From positions 222,727 to 286,726 of the forward strand of contig CBDAUN010000001.1 in NCBI GenBank assembly GCA_965200645.1: a stretch of 64,000 nt of DNA, read 5' to 3'. The translations under genes were made by a program, and so were the position numbers. Shown piece after piece: positions 1-9,363 of the stretch (the stretch's first letter is position 1; each line of letters opens with the position of its first letter). The notes under the pieces were generated by a model that had not been told where the DNA came from, did not search any database, and was given only the letters and a program-made list of their open reading frames with translations. Source of the DNA: CBDAUN01 sp965200645 (GTDB lineage: Bacteria; Pseudomonadota; Gammaproteobacteria; Arenicellales; JAJDZL01).

Positions 1-176
1 ATATATTTATTTGCCGGAATGTCCACTTAACCAGTCAAATCCACTTACGTAGTTCTGGCCATATTAGTTGCTGCTCCTATCTTCACCTGCGACTAAATCA
101 TCGAACTTCTATAGTTTGCCAATGGGATTCAAAACCAAATGAATCATTTTGTCAGTTGTATCCAATCAGTAAATCA

Positions 177-641
177 CTAGAAATTGCAATACTCGATAAA
201 TCCAGACCGGTTAGCAACTTTGTCGTAGAGTTTTCTGGCATTGTGATTAGTCTCATGAGTCATCCAATACACCTTGTCTACACCTCGCGACTTTGCCTTT
301 GCATACACTTGATTGATTAAGGCACGCCCGACACCTTTATTTCTCGACTCAGCAGAAGTGTAGAGGTCTTGCAAATAGCACACATCTTCCTTTTGCCAAA
401 AATTCTTGTGGTAGAGGCAATGTACCAACCCGACGGGTTGGTCGCCTAGAAACGCTATAAATCCAGTGCAGTCACCGACTTCATCAGACAGTATTCTGTG
501 GAATGTAATTTCGTAAATTTCTTCTGAAACCGAAGTTTCGTAGAATTTCAGATACTCTGTCCACAAACGCCGCCAATGGCCTTCGTCAGACGCTCTCAAC
601 TCACGAATTATGAGCGATGAATTTATCGACTGATCGCTCAT
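177..641 (-). CDS. GNAT-family N-acetyltransferase
   Basis: This is a 154-residue single-domain GCN5-related acetyltransferase, expected to move an acetyl group from acetyl-CoA to an amine. The acetyl-CoA pyrophosphate-binding loop (motif A, R/Q-x-x-G-x-G/A) is RNKGVGRALI at residues 100-109, preceded by the usual beta-4 strand (CYLQDLYT). NARKLYDKVA at 134-143 is the motif B region. The substrate cannot be read from the sequence. It is the last gene of a long minus-strand run that starts at the transketolase or the phosphoesterase upstream. The gap to the DUF1244 gene is 27 bp, so co-transcription is likely. The family call is secure; any specific substrate would be a guess. Confidence 0.9.
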   Translation of the reverse strand: MSDQSINSSLIIRELRASDEGHWRRLWTEYLKFYETSVSEEIYEITFHRILSDEVGDCTGFIAFLGDQPVGLVHCLYHKNFWQKEDVCYLQDLYTSAESRNKGVGRALINQVYAKAKSRGVDKVYWMTHETNHNARKLYDKVANRSGFIEYCNF

Positions 642-668
642 TTAACTGGTTGTATGAATTTACAGAAG

Positions 669-983
669 TTATTTTGACTGTTTGGTAGCTTGCCTTTGGC
701 GATAGGTCTCTTGCTGTTCAGCCGTCGCTTCAGTCTGATACATTTCCTTCCACTCAAAATAGGGCATCCCATAAACAATTTCGCGAGCCTCTTCGTATGT
801 CATTTCGTGTCCGCGCTCTTGCGCTGCAGACCGATACCACTTGGAAAGACAGTTACGACAAAAGTCCGCCAAGTTCATTAGATCGATATTTTGCACTTCT
901 GTGTGTGTTCGAAAATGTTCAACCAGGCGTCGAAAAGCGGCTGCCTCTACTTCTGTTCGGGTACTTTGGTCCAGTTGATTCAT
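669..983 (-). CDS. DUF1244 family protein
   Basis: A 104-residue soluble protein of the DUF1244 (SMc04008-like) family, which is widespread in proteobacteria and has no established function. The recognisable conserved block is NIDLMNLADFCRNCLSKWYR (residues 32-51), with two cysteines spaced C-x2-C that could hold a metal, followed by YGMPYFEWK at 71-79. The length matches the family, whose members are about 100 residues. It sits 14 bp downstream of moaE on the same strand and 27 bp upstream of the GNAT gene. The family assignment is from memory of this signature; the function is unknown. Confidence 0.85.
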   Translation of the reverse strand: MNQLDQSTRTEVEAAAFRRLVEHFRTHTEVQNIDLMNLADFCRNCLSKWYRSAAQERGHEMTYEEAREIVYGMPYFEWKEMYQTEATAEQQETYRQRQATKQSK

Positions 984-997
984 GCTTATTACCTACA

Positions 998-1450
998 TTA
1001 TCCGTATAGTGTTTCGCGTGAAGCGGTATTGTTTTCCACCCAACGACTTTCTCCATTTACCAAAGTTTCCTTTTTCCAAAAAGGGGCCTTGGACTTTAGA
1101 TCTTCCACCATCCTCTCACAAGCCTCGAATGCCTGCGCGCGATGTGCTGACCACACTGCAATTAAAACTATTGGGTCACCAGGATGGACAATACCGACTC
1201 GATGCAACATGAGTAGGTCGACAAGTTCAAACTTTTTGGTTACCTCACTTGCCAAATTAAACAAATGTTGTTGGGTCATTCCTTCGTAATGCTCAAGAAC
1301 CATTTGAGATATCAAACTTTCTTCATTGAAATCGCGCATCGTGCCAACAAATACAGCGGTGGCCCCATGTTTACCATCTTCCACATTCACACTGTGCAAC
1401 GCAACTTCTTGCCACGGGTCAAAGGCATGTTCTATCACTTCGATACGCAA
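998..1450 (-). CDS. moaE: Molybdopterin synthase catalytic subunit MoaE
   Basis: The large subunit of molybdopterin synthase, which uses the C-terminal thiocarboxylate of MoaD to put two sulfurs into precursor Z (cPMP) during molybdenum cofactor synthesis. At 150 residues it matches E. coli MoaE. Key residues are present: GTMRD at 36-40, the SAHRA segment at 101-105, and the catalytic lysines in KSKAPFWKKE, with K119 and K126 at the E. coli positions. The start is 2 bp after the moaD stop, so the two subunits are probably translationally coupled. No other moa genes are in the window, so moaA, moaC and moaB/mog must lie elsewhere. Confidence 0.95.
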   Translation of the reverse strand: MRIEVIEHAFDPWQEVALHSVNVEDGKHGATAVFVGTMRDFNEESLISQMVLEHYEGMTQQHLFNLASEVTKKFELVDLLMLHRVGIVHPGDPIVLIAVWSAHRAQAFEACERMVEDLKSKAPFWKKETLVNGESRWVENNTASRETLYG

Positions 1451-1452
1451 CG

Positions 1453-1686
1453 TCAGCCTCCGGTGACTGGAGGAAAGAAGGCGACTTCGTCTCCATCACT
1501 GACCACATCATCCATATCGGCGTACTGTTTGTTGATTGCAACCAGAGCGTTATCCGGAATGCTTGCATCGGTGATGCAAAGTTCCCATACATCCCGGGCA
1601 GTTCGAATGGAAGTACTGTCGATCGTCAACTTTTGCTGACCCACAGATTCAGCAAGACTTGCAAAGAACAATACGTCGATTGACAT
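1453..1686 (-). CDS. moaD: Molybdopterin synthase sulfur-carrier subunit MoaD
   Basis: A 77-residue ubiquitin-fold sulfur carrier. It ends in the diagnostic Gly-Gly (FFPPVTGG), which is adenylated by MoeB and converted to a thiocarboxylate before MoaE uses it. The short beta-grasp pattern (MSIDVLFFASLAE at the start, DEVAFFPPVTGG at the end) fits MoaD rather than ThiS because moaE follows directly, 2 bp downstream. The gene begins 6 bp after the stop of the class I aldolase gene, so the cofactor pair appears appended to the glycolytic operon. That placement is unusual, but tight spacing makes co-transcription likely. Confidence 0.93.
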   Translation of the reverse strand: MSIDVLFFASLAESVGQQKLTIDSTSIRTARDVWELCITDASIPDNALVAINKQYADMDDVVSDGDEVAFFPPVTGG

Positions 1687-1692
1687 AGCTAA

Positions 1693-2718
1693 CTACACGC
1701 TCGCCTGATCCATATCCGCACTGAACTGACCTCGCGCGGCTGCAGAGTTAACCATCGCTCGAAGCGATGCCTGTCGATGCACTTCATCCCTGTTGCCGTC
1801 ATTGCCTGACCAAGCCTTCATGGGCGCCTGCTGTAACGCACGACCATAGGAAAAGGTTAGTTTCCAAGGCACTTCAGTATCCAGTTGATTCATTGCGTTG
1901 AGGTGCAACGTTGCCAACTCGTCTGATTGTCCACCCGACAAAAAGGCAATTCCCGGTACCTGCGCAGGTACCTGCTCAAGCAGACATTGCACCGTCTGTT
2001 CGGCCACCTCTTGAACTCCTGCCTGCACCTTACAAGCCATTCCTGACAGAACCATATTGGGCTTTAAGACAGTCCCTTCGAGCATAACCCCCTGTTCATC
2101 AAGTTGCTCATATAAAGCACTTAAGGCCTTACTGGTGACTTCTCGACATCGCTCAATCGTATGGTCGCCATCCATCAGTACTTCCGGTTCTACAATCGGC
2201 ACAATGTTGGCTTCCTGACACAAAGCAGCATAGCGAGCCAGAGCATGGGAATTTGCTGCAATACAGGCTGAAGAAGGGAGGCCATCACCAATGGTGATGA
2301 CTGCCCGCCACTTCGCAAATCTAGCTCCCAAAGAGTAGTACTCAATCAGCCTTTCACGCAGACCATCCAAACCTTCCGTCACCTTTTCGCTGCTGTGCAA
2401 GGCAAGCGACTTTGCGCCTTTGTCAACCTTAATTCCGGGAACAATACCAATACTATCGAGATAGCTCGCAAACGGAACTCCATCTAGAACAGTCTGCCGA
2501 ATGGTTTCATCAAAAAGAATTGCACCGCTGATGTAATCAGCCATTTTTGGTGCTGTAACGAGTAATTCGCGATAACTGCGTCGCGTAGCTTCAGTGCACT
2601 CCACACCCAATTTCTCAAACCGGCTTGTACAAGTCGGATTACTCTCATCCATTGCCATTATCCCTCTACCGGGAGCCACCATTTTTTGGGCTATGTTCTC
2701 AAGCTGCTGCTTGTCCAT
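1693..2718 (-). CDS. Class I fructose-bisphosphate aldolase
   Basis: Reversibly cleaves fructose 1,6-bisphosphate to dihydroxyacetone phosphate and glyceraldehyde 3-phosphate through a lysine Schiff base. This 341-residue protein is of the eukaryote-like class I type, not the zinc class II type. N-terminal GRGIMAMDESN (18-27) carries the substrate-binding Asp/Glu, ARFAKWRAV (132-140) holds an active-site lysine, EPEVL (177-181) a catalytic glutamate, and TVLKPNMVLSG the Schiff-base lysine K219. It is the fifth gene of the tkt-gap-pgk-pyk-fba cluster, 85 bp after pyk, and moaD follows 6 bp later. A class I enzyme in this position is less common than class II Fba. Confidence 0.95.
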   Translation of the reverse strand: MDKQQLENIAQKMVAPGRGIMAMDESNPTCTSRFEKLGVECTEATRRSYRELLVTAPKMADYISGAILFDETIRQTVLDGVPFASYLDSIGIVPGIKVDKGAKSLALHSSEKVTEGLDGLRERLIEYYSLGARFAKWRAVITIGDGLPSSACIAANSHALARYAALCQEANIVPIVEPEVLMDGDHTIERCREVTSKALSALYEQLDEQGVMLEGTVLKPNMVLSGMACKVQAGVQEVAEQTVQCLLEQVPAQVPGIAFLSGGQSDELATLHLNAMNQLDTEVPWKLTFSYGRALQQAPMKAWSGNDGNRDEVHRQASLRAMVNSAAARGQFSADMDQASV

Positions 2719-2803
2719 ATCTGCGCCTCCTAACGCCTTGCATAGTTAAAAATACTATTCGTGTTTCAATTATAGAGTTAATTTCGCCATCAACCTTCTG
2801 TGC

Positions 2804-4228
2804 TCAGACAGTAACAATTTTCATGGTGTTTGTTCCGCCTTCAACACCTATCACATCACCCTTAGTAATGATGATTCGGTCTCCGCTTTTGATAAGTTCT
2901 CGTTTGAACATTTCATCAATTAGCTGTTGGTCAACAGAAACCTCGCTGTCTTCGTTAAGGTCGAAATTAATCGGATGCACACCTCTGAATAGCGTCACTC
3001 TCCGATGTGTCCGTGGATGATTTGAAACTGCATAAATCGGTATCGGCGACAATGTTCTAGACATCCACTTTGCAGTACTTCCCGACTCGGTCAATGAGAC
3101 AATCGCGTCAATATCAAAATATCTTGCAGTGTGCATAGAGGCAGTCGCAACGGCTTCTTCGGTGTTGGTATATAACTCCCGTACCCGCTCACTTCTCCTG
3201 ATGTCCCAATCGGTCAACTCCGAACCGCGACATATTCTGTCTAAAGCAGTGACAACTTTCGAGGGGTGCTTTCCGACAGCTGACTCCTGTGACAACATCA
3301 CAGCATCTGTACCATCCAAAACAGCGTTCGCGACGTCTAGCACCTCTGCCCGTGTGGGCTGAGTGCTTTCAATCATTGATTGCATCATTTGAGTCGCGGT
3401 AATGGCCGTGCAATTATGTTCCCGTGCCATTCGAATGATTTGCTTTTGCACTCCAGGAAGTTTTGCATCGCCAATTTCTACAGCAAGGTCGCCGCGAGCA
3501 ATCATCACTCCGTCAGATGCTTCAATGATCTCCAACATGTTTTCAACTGCTTCGGCTCGTTCAATCTTTGAGACAATTCTTCCGTTGCACCCGGTTGCAT
3601 GTAGCAACTCTCTGGCAATCTGCACATCAACCTGATTGCGCACGAACGAAACCGCTAAAAAATCCACTCCCATTTCACCTGCGAAACGAATATCACTGTG
3701 GTCCTTTGAGGTCAGTGATGACGCTGTCAATCCGCCACCTTGACGATTTATTCCTTTGGAGTCGGATAGGTCTCCACCAACTAACACTTCGGTGGTAATT
3801 TCCGGGTCCAGAACGGCTGTAACTCTAAGGACAATGTTGCCATCATCTACCATCAAAATGTCGCCGAGCCGCACATCCTTTGGCAAATCTCTGTAGGTTA
3901 ATCCGACACGTTCCTGATCACCTGCATCTTCTTCCAATTCGGCGTTCAACACAAATCGGGCACCTTCCTTTAGATTTATCTTGCCATCCTTAAAGCAGGC
4001 AATGCGAATTTTTGGACCCTGAAGGTCCGCAAGAATGCCAACTGCCCGATTTAATTCCTTGCTAACCTTGCGAACTTGCTCGATGCGCTTGCGCTGATCT
4101 TCAACATCACCATGAGAAAGGTTGACCCGGACGACATTTACCCCTCTTTCGATGACTTTGGCCAACACATCGGGCGGGTCAGTTGCGGGACCCAATGTTG
4201 CAACTATTTTGGTTTGTCTCAAACTCAT
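2804..4228 (-). CDS. pyk: Pyruvate kinase
   Basis: Transfers phosphate from phosphoenolpyruvate to ADP, the last step of glycolysis. The 474-residue protein begins with RQTKIVATLGPAT, the standard start of domain A, and has the B-domain insertion at roughly 70-165. Catalytic and metal-binding elements are visible: SKIERAEA with K221, MIARGDLAVE (242-251), and ITATQMMQSM (276-285). The C-terminal allosteric-type domain is complete and ends TNTMKIVTV, the normal end for the family. It lies between pgk (45 bp upstream) and the class I aldolase. Which isozyme type (PykA or PykF) it is cannot be settled by reading alone. Confidence 0.96.
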   Translation of the reverse strand: MSLRQTKIVATLGPATDPPDVLAKVIERGVNVVRVNLSHGDVEDQRKRIEQVRKVSKELNRAVGILADLQGPKIRIACFKDGKINLKEGARFVLNAELEEDAGDQERVGLTYRDLPKDVRLGDILMVDDGNIVLRVTAVLDPEITTEVLVGGDLSDSKGINRQGGGLTASSLTSKDHSDIRFAGEMGVDFLAVSFVRNQVDVQIARELLHATGCNGRIVSKIERAEAVENMLEIIEASDGVMIARGDLAVEIGDAKLPGVQKQIIRMAREHNCTAITATQMMQSMIESTQPTRAEVLDVANAVLDGTDAVMLSQESAVGKHPSKVVTALDRICRGSELTDWDIRRSERVRELYTNTEEAVATASMHTARYFDIDAIVSLTESGSTAKWMSRTLSPIPIYAVSNHPRTHRRVTLFRGVHPINFDLNEDSEVSVDQQLIDEMFKRELIKSGDRIIITKGDVIGVEGGTNTMKIVTV

Positions 4229-4273
4229 ATTTGAATTACTTTAACTCCTGTTTACCGGTCCACCGGAATCAAT

Positions 4274-5434
4274 CTAATTTTCCAGCATTTCGATCGCTGG
4301 TAACGACCTGCCCTGAATGTATTCCAAAAAAGCACCGCCACCGGTGGACACGTAGGATACTTCATCGATTTTTCCAAATTGATTGAGTGCTGACAATGTA
4401 TCACCGCCACCAGCAACGCTAAATGCTGAACTTTCGCCAACGGTTTTTGCTATGGCCCGTGTACCTTTGCTGTACGCAGCACGCTCAAAAACCCCAACTG
4501 GGCCATTCCAGATAATGGTTCCGGCGTCCATAAGCCGCTTGCTGTATATCTGACACGTTTGACTTCCAATGTCAAAAATCATGTCATCCTTATCAATGTC
4601 CTCAATTCTCTTTTGGCTTGCCCTATCGTAATCGTCAATTGCCTCTGAAACAATGACATCTACCGGCATGGGAATCTCGCAGTTGTGTTGCTTGGAAAGT
4701 TCCAGTACTTCGTTGGCCACTTGTTTTAATTCCGGTTCATGTAATGATGACCCCACTGGATATCCCGTAGCATGCAAAAAGGTGTTGGCAATACCACCGC
4801 CAACAATTAGAGTGTCTGACATCTGAGCCAATCGACGCAGCGCCGGCAACTTATCTGCCACCTTGGCGCCGCCGACGATCGACACCACCGGTGCGCAGGG
4901 CTTGTTTAAGGCTTTTTTGAGTGACTTAACCTCACGTTTCAGCAAAAGTCCGGCACATGACTTCGGCGCAAATTCCATTACCCCTACTGTTGAGGCGTGC
5001 TTGCGGTGAGCTGCTCCAAATGCATCCATAACAAAAACATCGCACAACTTTGCCATGCGCCTGCTAAGTGATTTGTCGTTAGATGTTTCGCCAGTTAAAA
5101 ATCGAACATTTTCCAATACGGCGACCGTTCCTGGCTCTGTACCATTGGTATGACGCCAGTCACTGATAAATTCAACCTTCCTTCCGAGCACCTGCTGTAA
5201 AAAATTGGCAACCGGCCTCAAGGAATACCTGTCGTCTGTCTGACCTTCCTTGGGGCGCCCAAAATGTGACATGACCTGAACAGCTGCGCCATGCTTTAGT
5301 GCATAGTTAATGGTTTTCAACGATGCATTGATTCGCTCCGAAGAGCGCACGACCCCGTTTTCTACGGGTACATTGAGGTCTGCGCGAATTAAAACGCGTC
5401 TATCTTGAAGATCAACCTTTTTGATGCTCAACAT
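4274..5434 (-). CDS. pgk: Phosphoglycerate kinase
   Basis: Reversibly transfers phosphate from 1,3-bisphosphoglycerate to ADP. At 386 residues it matches bacterial Pgk. The N-domain signature RVLIRADLNVPVENG (14-28) binds 3-phosphoglycerate, HFGRPK follows near residue 57, and the C-domain has VSIVGGAKVADKLPAL, IWNGPVGVFE and the nucleotide-binding AGGGDTLSALNQ with STGGGAFLEY. It starts 15 bp after gap and is followed by pyk after 45 bp, in the order of consecutive glycolytic steps. Nothing is missing and no frameshift is seen. Confidence 0.97.
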   Translation of the reverse strand: MLSIKKVDLQDRRVLIRADLNVPVENGVVRSSERINASLKTINYALKHGAAVQVMSHFGRPKEGQTDDRYSLRPVANFLQQVLGRKVEFISDWRHTNGTEPGTVAVLENVRFLTGETSNDKSLSRRMAKLCDVFVMDAFGAAHRKHASTVGVMEFAPKSCAGLLLKREVKSLKKALNKPCAPVVSIVGGAKVADKLPALRRLAQMSDTLIVGGGIANTFLHATGYPVGSSLHEPELKQVANEVLELSKQHNCEIPMPVDVIVSEAIDDYDRASQKRIEDIDKDDMIFDIGSQTCQIYSKRLMDAGTIIWNGPVGVFERAAYSKGTRAIAKTVGESSAFSVAGGGDTLSALNQFGKIDEVSYVSTGGGAFLEYIQGRSLPAIEMLEN

Positions 5435-5449
5435 GCCATATGCTGCATG

Positions 5450-6460
5450 TCAGGGTGCGTTAACTAAAGCAACTGTTGTATCAATCATCCGATTTGAGAA
5501 TCCCCACTCATTGTCATACCAGCAACAAACTTTAGCGGCCCGGTCACCCACCACACGAGTGGTGGATGCCTCAAAAACTGACGAAGCTTTTGAATGATTG
5601 AAATCTATTGAAACCAGTGGTGCGTCATTGAATTCCAAAATTCCGTGTAGCGAACCCTCAGCCGCCTCCCTGACAACTTTATGGATTGCATCTACCGTAA
5701 CTTCGGAATCAGTTTCTATCGTCAAGTCGACTAAAGACACATTAACTGTCGGCACACGCACCGCAAATCCGTCCAACTTGCCGTCCAGTTCAGGTAAAAC
5801 CAAACCGATAGCGGCCGCAGCACCCGTACTGGTAGGAATCATAGACTGGGTTGCGGAGCGTGCCCTTCTCAAGTCTGAATGAAACACGTCATTTAGCACT
5901 TGGTCGTTGGTAAAGGCATGCACTGTGGTCATTAGTCCTGAGCGAATACCAAAGGCATCGTTTAGAACTTTGGATATGGGGGCAAGACAGTTTGTCGTGC
6001 AGGAGGCGTTTGATATGACCGTATTAGCGGACGTCAGAACGCCATGATTTACGCCGTAAACAACGGTAGCATCTACATTTTTTCCGGGTGCTGAGAGGAT
6101 GACCTTCGCTGCACCGGCATCCAAATGCGCAGATGCCTTCTCCTTGCTGGCAAAAAAACCGGTGCACTCCAGTACCACATCTATCCCGAGTTCCTTCCAT
6201 GGCAAGTCGGCGGGATTTCTTTCGGAGTAAGTGTGGATCAAATCCCCGTTGACGGTAAATCCATTGTCCACAACCTGAACATCTGCACCAAATCGTCCAT
6301 GTACCGTATCGTACTGCAATAGGTGGGCATTAGTATTGCGATCTGCAAGGTCATTGATCGCAATGACAGATACTTCATTTGTTCTAGACGATTCGTATAA
6401 AGCTCGCAAGATATTCCGGCCGATACGTCCAAATCCGTTTATTGCTACTTTAATCGTCAT
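5450..6460 (-). CDS. gap: Glyceraldehyde-3-phosphate dehydrogenase, type I
   Basis: Oxidises glyceraldehyde 3-phosphate to 1,3-bisphosphoglycerate with NAD(P). The 336-residue protein opens with the Rossmann motif VAINGFGRIGRN (5-16). The active-site cysteine is C154 in SNASCTTNCLAP, and the conserved WYDNEWGFSNRM segment is near the C-terminus. The acidic ND at 36-37 after the second strand suggests NAD rather than strict NADP use, but this is only suggestive. It sits 62 bp after tkt and 15 bp before pgk. The arrangement tkt-gap-pgk recalls cbb operons of autotrophs, yet no Rubisco or phosphoribulokinase is in the window. Confidence 0.97.
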   Translation of the reverse strand: MTIKVAINGFGRIGRNILRALYESSRTNEVSVIAINDLADRNTNAHLLQYDTVHGRFGADVQVVDNGFTVNGDLIHTYSERNPADLPWKELGIDVVLECTGFFASKEKASAHLDAGAAKVILSAPGKNVDATVVYGVNHGVLTSANTVISNASCTTNCLAPISKVLNDAFGIRSGLMTTVHAFTNDQVLNDVFHSDLRRARSATQSMIPTSTGAAAAIGLVLPELDGKLDGFAVRVPTVNVSLVDLTIETDSEVTVDAIHKVVREAAEGSLHGILEFNDAPLVSIDFNHSKASSVFEASTTRVVGDRAAKVCCWYDNEWGFSNRMIDTTVALVNAP

Positions 6461-6522
6461 GGTGGTGTTGCTTCTCCTTTGAAAGATGATTGATTTGATA
6501 TTCCATAAATTGGCTGTCGGCG

Positions 6523-8553
6523 CTATGCCGAAAGTATTTGATCAACTGTTTCTTCGACCCCCTGAGCCGTCAAATTGAAGTGTTTGTATACCTCAGCAGC
6601 CGGGGCCGAATGACCGAAGCTGTCTACTCCAAGTACGGTGCCTTGTGAACCCGAATATTTTATCCAAAGTGGTGTAACTCCGGCTTCCACCACCACGCGT
6701 TTAGTGATATGTGGGGGAATCACTGCATCCTGGTAGTCCCTGGATTGGGATTCGAATAGGTCAACACAAGGTAGAGACACTACCCGTACTGAACCGCCAC
6801 GGGTGTTGATCGTGTTTGCTGCATCTACGGCGATTGACACTTCAGATCCTGTCGCAATGATCAGTACTTGTGGATCATTTTCAGGTTCAACAAGCACATA
6901 ACCACCGCGTTTAACTTGGTTGATCTGTTCGTCAGTTCGAACTTGCTGAGTAAGATTTTGGCGGGACAGCAACAAACTTGTAGGGCCATTCCGACGCTCG
7001 ATTGCAGACTGCCAGGCGACTGTAGTTTCAACGGTATCGCAAGGTCTCCACACAGACATGTTTGGGATCAATCTAAGGGTTGCTGCCTGCTCTACCGCCT
7101 GGTGAGTTGGGCCATCCTCTCCCAAGCCAATGGAATCGTGAGTGTAGATAAATATCGAACGAATCTCCATCAGTGCAGCCATGCGTACCGCATTTCGGGC
7201 ATATTCGGAAAACATCAGAAAGGTACCCGCATAGGGGATAAAACCACCATGCAGTGCCAGACCATTGACGATGGCTGTCATACCAAATTCGCGAACACCG
7301 AAGTAAATGTAATTGCCACTGGCGTCTTCAGCTGTAATCGCCTTCGAATCATTCCAGTAGGTAAGATTTGAGCCTGTCAAATCTGCTGAGCCACCAATTA
7401 TCTCTGGCAGTACTGGACCAAGTGCATTGAGTGCCAGCAAAGATGATTTTCTAGAGGCAACCGTGGCCGGGTTATCGTTGGCTTCTTGCAACCAGCCTTG
7501 AACCGTTGCGTCCCAGGATGCGGGAAGTTCTCCCTTCATGCGCCGGACAAAATCAGCGGCCAGTTGTGGGTGTGCGGCTTCGTACTTGCTGAAGACTTCG
7601 TCCCATTGCTTTTGCAGACGCGCACCTTTTTCTTGGCAGGAGAATGTTTCGTAGACAGCATCCGGAATTTCAAAAGGCGCGTATTGCCAATTGAATGTTT
7701 TTCGCACCATTTCAATTTCGCTTGCGCCGAGTGGAGCGCCGTGAGCAGCGGCAGTGCCCTGCTTTGTCGGAGAACCTAAACCGATCACTGTGCTACAGCA
7801 AATCAGAGTGGGTCGGTCCGCATCGTCAAGAGCTGCATTGATTGCCTTTCGAACGGCTTTATGATCGTGTCCATCCACACTTCGAATGACTTGCCAGCCG
7901 TAAGCTTCAAATCGCTGCGGTGTGTCGTCGGTGTACCACTCTTCGACATAACCGTCGATGGAAACGTCATTATCGTCGTAGATGGTAATCAGCTTGCCAA
8001 GTTGTTGCATACCAGCAAAGGAAGCCACCTCATGCGATATTCCTTCCATTAAGCACCCATCACCTACGAACACGTAGGTGTGGTGGTCAACCAACTCATA
8101 ATCGGGACGGTTAAACTGTGCTGCAAGAGTCTTTTCGGCGAGTGCCATCCCTACTGCGTTGGCAAACCCCTGTCCAAGTGGTCCCGTAGTGGTTTCCACT
8201 CCTACCGTCAGTGTGTTTTCCGGATGACCGGGGGTTTTTGACCCAAATTGCCGAAAGTTCCTGATCTCATCCATTGGCAGGTCATAGCCTGCTAAATGTA
8301 ACAGCGAATAAACGAGCATGGAGCCGTGTCCATTGGAGAGAACAAACCGATCCCGGTTCATCCAGTTGGGATCACGAGGGTTGTGCCTGAGAAATTCAGT
8401 CCACAGCACTTCCGCTATGTCCGCCATTCCCATTGGCATTCCGGGGTGACCAGAATTGGCCGCTTGCACGGCATCCATCGAAAGAAAACGAATTGCGTTA
8501 ACTCGCTCTTGTCGTTGTTGATTCTGTAGATCTTTTGATGGAGTATTTATCAA
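6523..8553 (-). CDS. tkt: Transketolase
   Basis: A thiamine-diphosphate enzyme that moves two-carbon ketol units between sugar phosphates in the pentose phosphate pathway. At 676 residues it has the normal full length. Seen in order: SGHPGMPMGMADI (34-46), the ThDP motif beginning GDGCLMEGISHE (164-175) and ending at DDNDVSID (193-200), the REFGM segment with the catalytic glutamate in the Pyr domain, and a C-terminal domain with IIATGSEV and EAGVTPLW. It is the first gene of the central-carbon cluster, and its start lies 54 bp downstream of the phosphoesterase gene. A promoter inside that gap or upstream of the phosphoesterase would drive the operon. Confidence 0.96.
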   Translation of the reverse strand: MINTPSKDLQNQQRQERVNAIRFLSMDAVQAANSGHPGMPMGMADIAEVLWTEFLRHNPRDPNWMNRDRFVLSNGHGSMLVYSLLHLAGYDLPMDEIRNFRQFGSKTPGHPENTLTVGVETTTGPLGQGFANAVGMALAEKTLAAQFNRPDYELVDHHTYVFVGDGCLMEGISHEVASFAGMQQLGKLITIYDDNDVSIDGYVEEWYTDDTPQRFEAYGWQVIRSVDGHDHKAVRKAINAALDDADRPTLICCSTVIGLGSPTKQGTAAAHGAPLGASEIEMVRKTFNWQYAPFEIPDAVYETFSCQEKGARLQKQWDEVFSKYEAAHPQLAADFVRRMKGELPASWDATVQGWLQEANDNPATVASRKSSLLALNALGPVLPEIIGGSADLTGSNLTYWNDSKAITAEDASGNYIYFGVREFGMTAIVNGLALHGGFIPYAGTFLMFSEYARNAVRMAALMEIRSIFIYTHDSIGLGEDGPTHQAVEQAATLRLIPNMSVWRPCDTVETTVAWQSAIERRNGPTSLLLSRQNLTQQVRTDEQINQVKRGGYVLVEPENDPQVLIIATGSEVSIAVDAANTINTRGGSVRVVSLPCVDLFESQSRDYQDAVIPPHITKRVVVEAGVTPLWIKYSGSQGTVLGVDSFGHSAPAAEVYKHFNLTAQGVEETVDQILSA

Positions 8554-8607
8554 TTTGTTATTTCTCTCACAAAAGCCTGTTCAGAACAATAATTCTCCCT
8601 GACAGAA

Positions 8608-9363
8608 TTAAACTTCAACAACATAATTGGGATCAAATTCTTTGTTACCCGCGGTTGTTGGTGAACGAGCGTATCCACGAGGATTAGAAACCACACGAGT
8701 CTGACCGATAATGTAATCGGCCGACTCATGAGTATGGCCATGAATCCACAATTCGGCGCCGCATGTTCGGATGAAATCATCCATATTGGATGCAAAGGCA
8801 AACCCCAAATCAAGATCATATCGCTGCTTGAGAATTGACCTTTCCGAAGGAGCGTGATGGGTCACAATAACCCGCTTGCGTGATGCTGAACCATTGGCAA
8901 CACTCTTGGCAAGATAATGGTACGATTCGAAATGAAATTCTTGAGTGTCTGCAGGACTCAACTTTTGATCGCCGTAGCGAATCAATCTAAAGTCGTTCAT
9001 GTAACTCCCAGCCTGCAGCATCCCCATACCCTCATCGCCACGAATTCGAAAGTCAGTCCACAATGTAGCACAGATGAAATCAACTCCGTTTAGACTGACG
9101 GTTTCGTTTTGGACGACATGTATATTGGTGCCGTCAGCTATTTCGAATGCAGCTTGCATCACGGCTCGCAATTCATGATGATAAAACTCGTGATTGCCGA
9201 AAATGTAAACCACGGGTACTTCAGTGAATGTTTGGATTGCCCACTCAACCCCTTCCGTACCCACACCAATGTCTCCGGCAAGTACCACAGCATCGTAGTC
9301 ACCGTGGGGTGGGGTGAACCCGGCGAACTCCAAATGCAGATCTGAATATACTAGTACTTTCAT
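8608..9363 (-). CDS. Calcineurin-like metallophosphoesterase
   Basis: A 251-residue single-domain metallophosphoesterase. All five metal-binding blocks are visible: YSDLHLEF (D-x-H) near residue 8, AGDIG near 30, GNHEF near 56, VTHHAP near 165-170 and HGHTHES near 200. The substrate is not identifiable; the family includes cyclic nucleotide, dinucleotide and protein phosphatases. It lies just upstream of transketolase on the same strand and faces the plus-strand algH operon across a 371-bp intergenic region. No signal peptide is seen, so it is likely cytoplasmic. Confidence 0.88.
   Translation of the reverse strand: MKVLVYSDLHLEFAGFTPPHGDYDAVVLAGDIGVGTEGVEWAIQTFTEVPVVYIFGNHEFYHHELRAVMQAAFEIADGTNIHVVQNETVSLNGVDFICATLWTDFRIRGDEGMGMLQAGSYMNDFRLIRYGDQKLSPADTQEFHFESYHYLAKSVANGSASRKRVIVTHHAPSERSILKQRYDLDLGFAFASNMDDFIRTCGAELWIHGHTHESADYIIGQTRVVSNPRGYARSPTTAGNKEFDPNYVVEV

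Noticed and set aside
1..176. Possible coding or regulatory content at the left edge.
   Set aside because: Short, AT-rich, no open frame with a start signal and no clear hairpin; nothing is claimed.
5450..8553. A Calvin-Benson (cbb) operon reading of tkt-gap-pgk.
   Set aside because: No Rubisco, phosphoribulokinase or cbbR gene is in the window, so the genes serve glycolysis and pentose exchange as far as can be seen.
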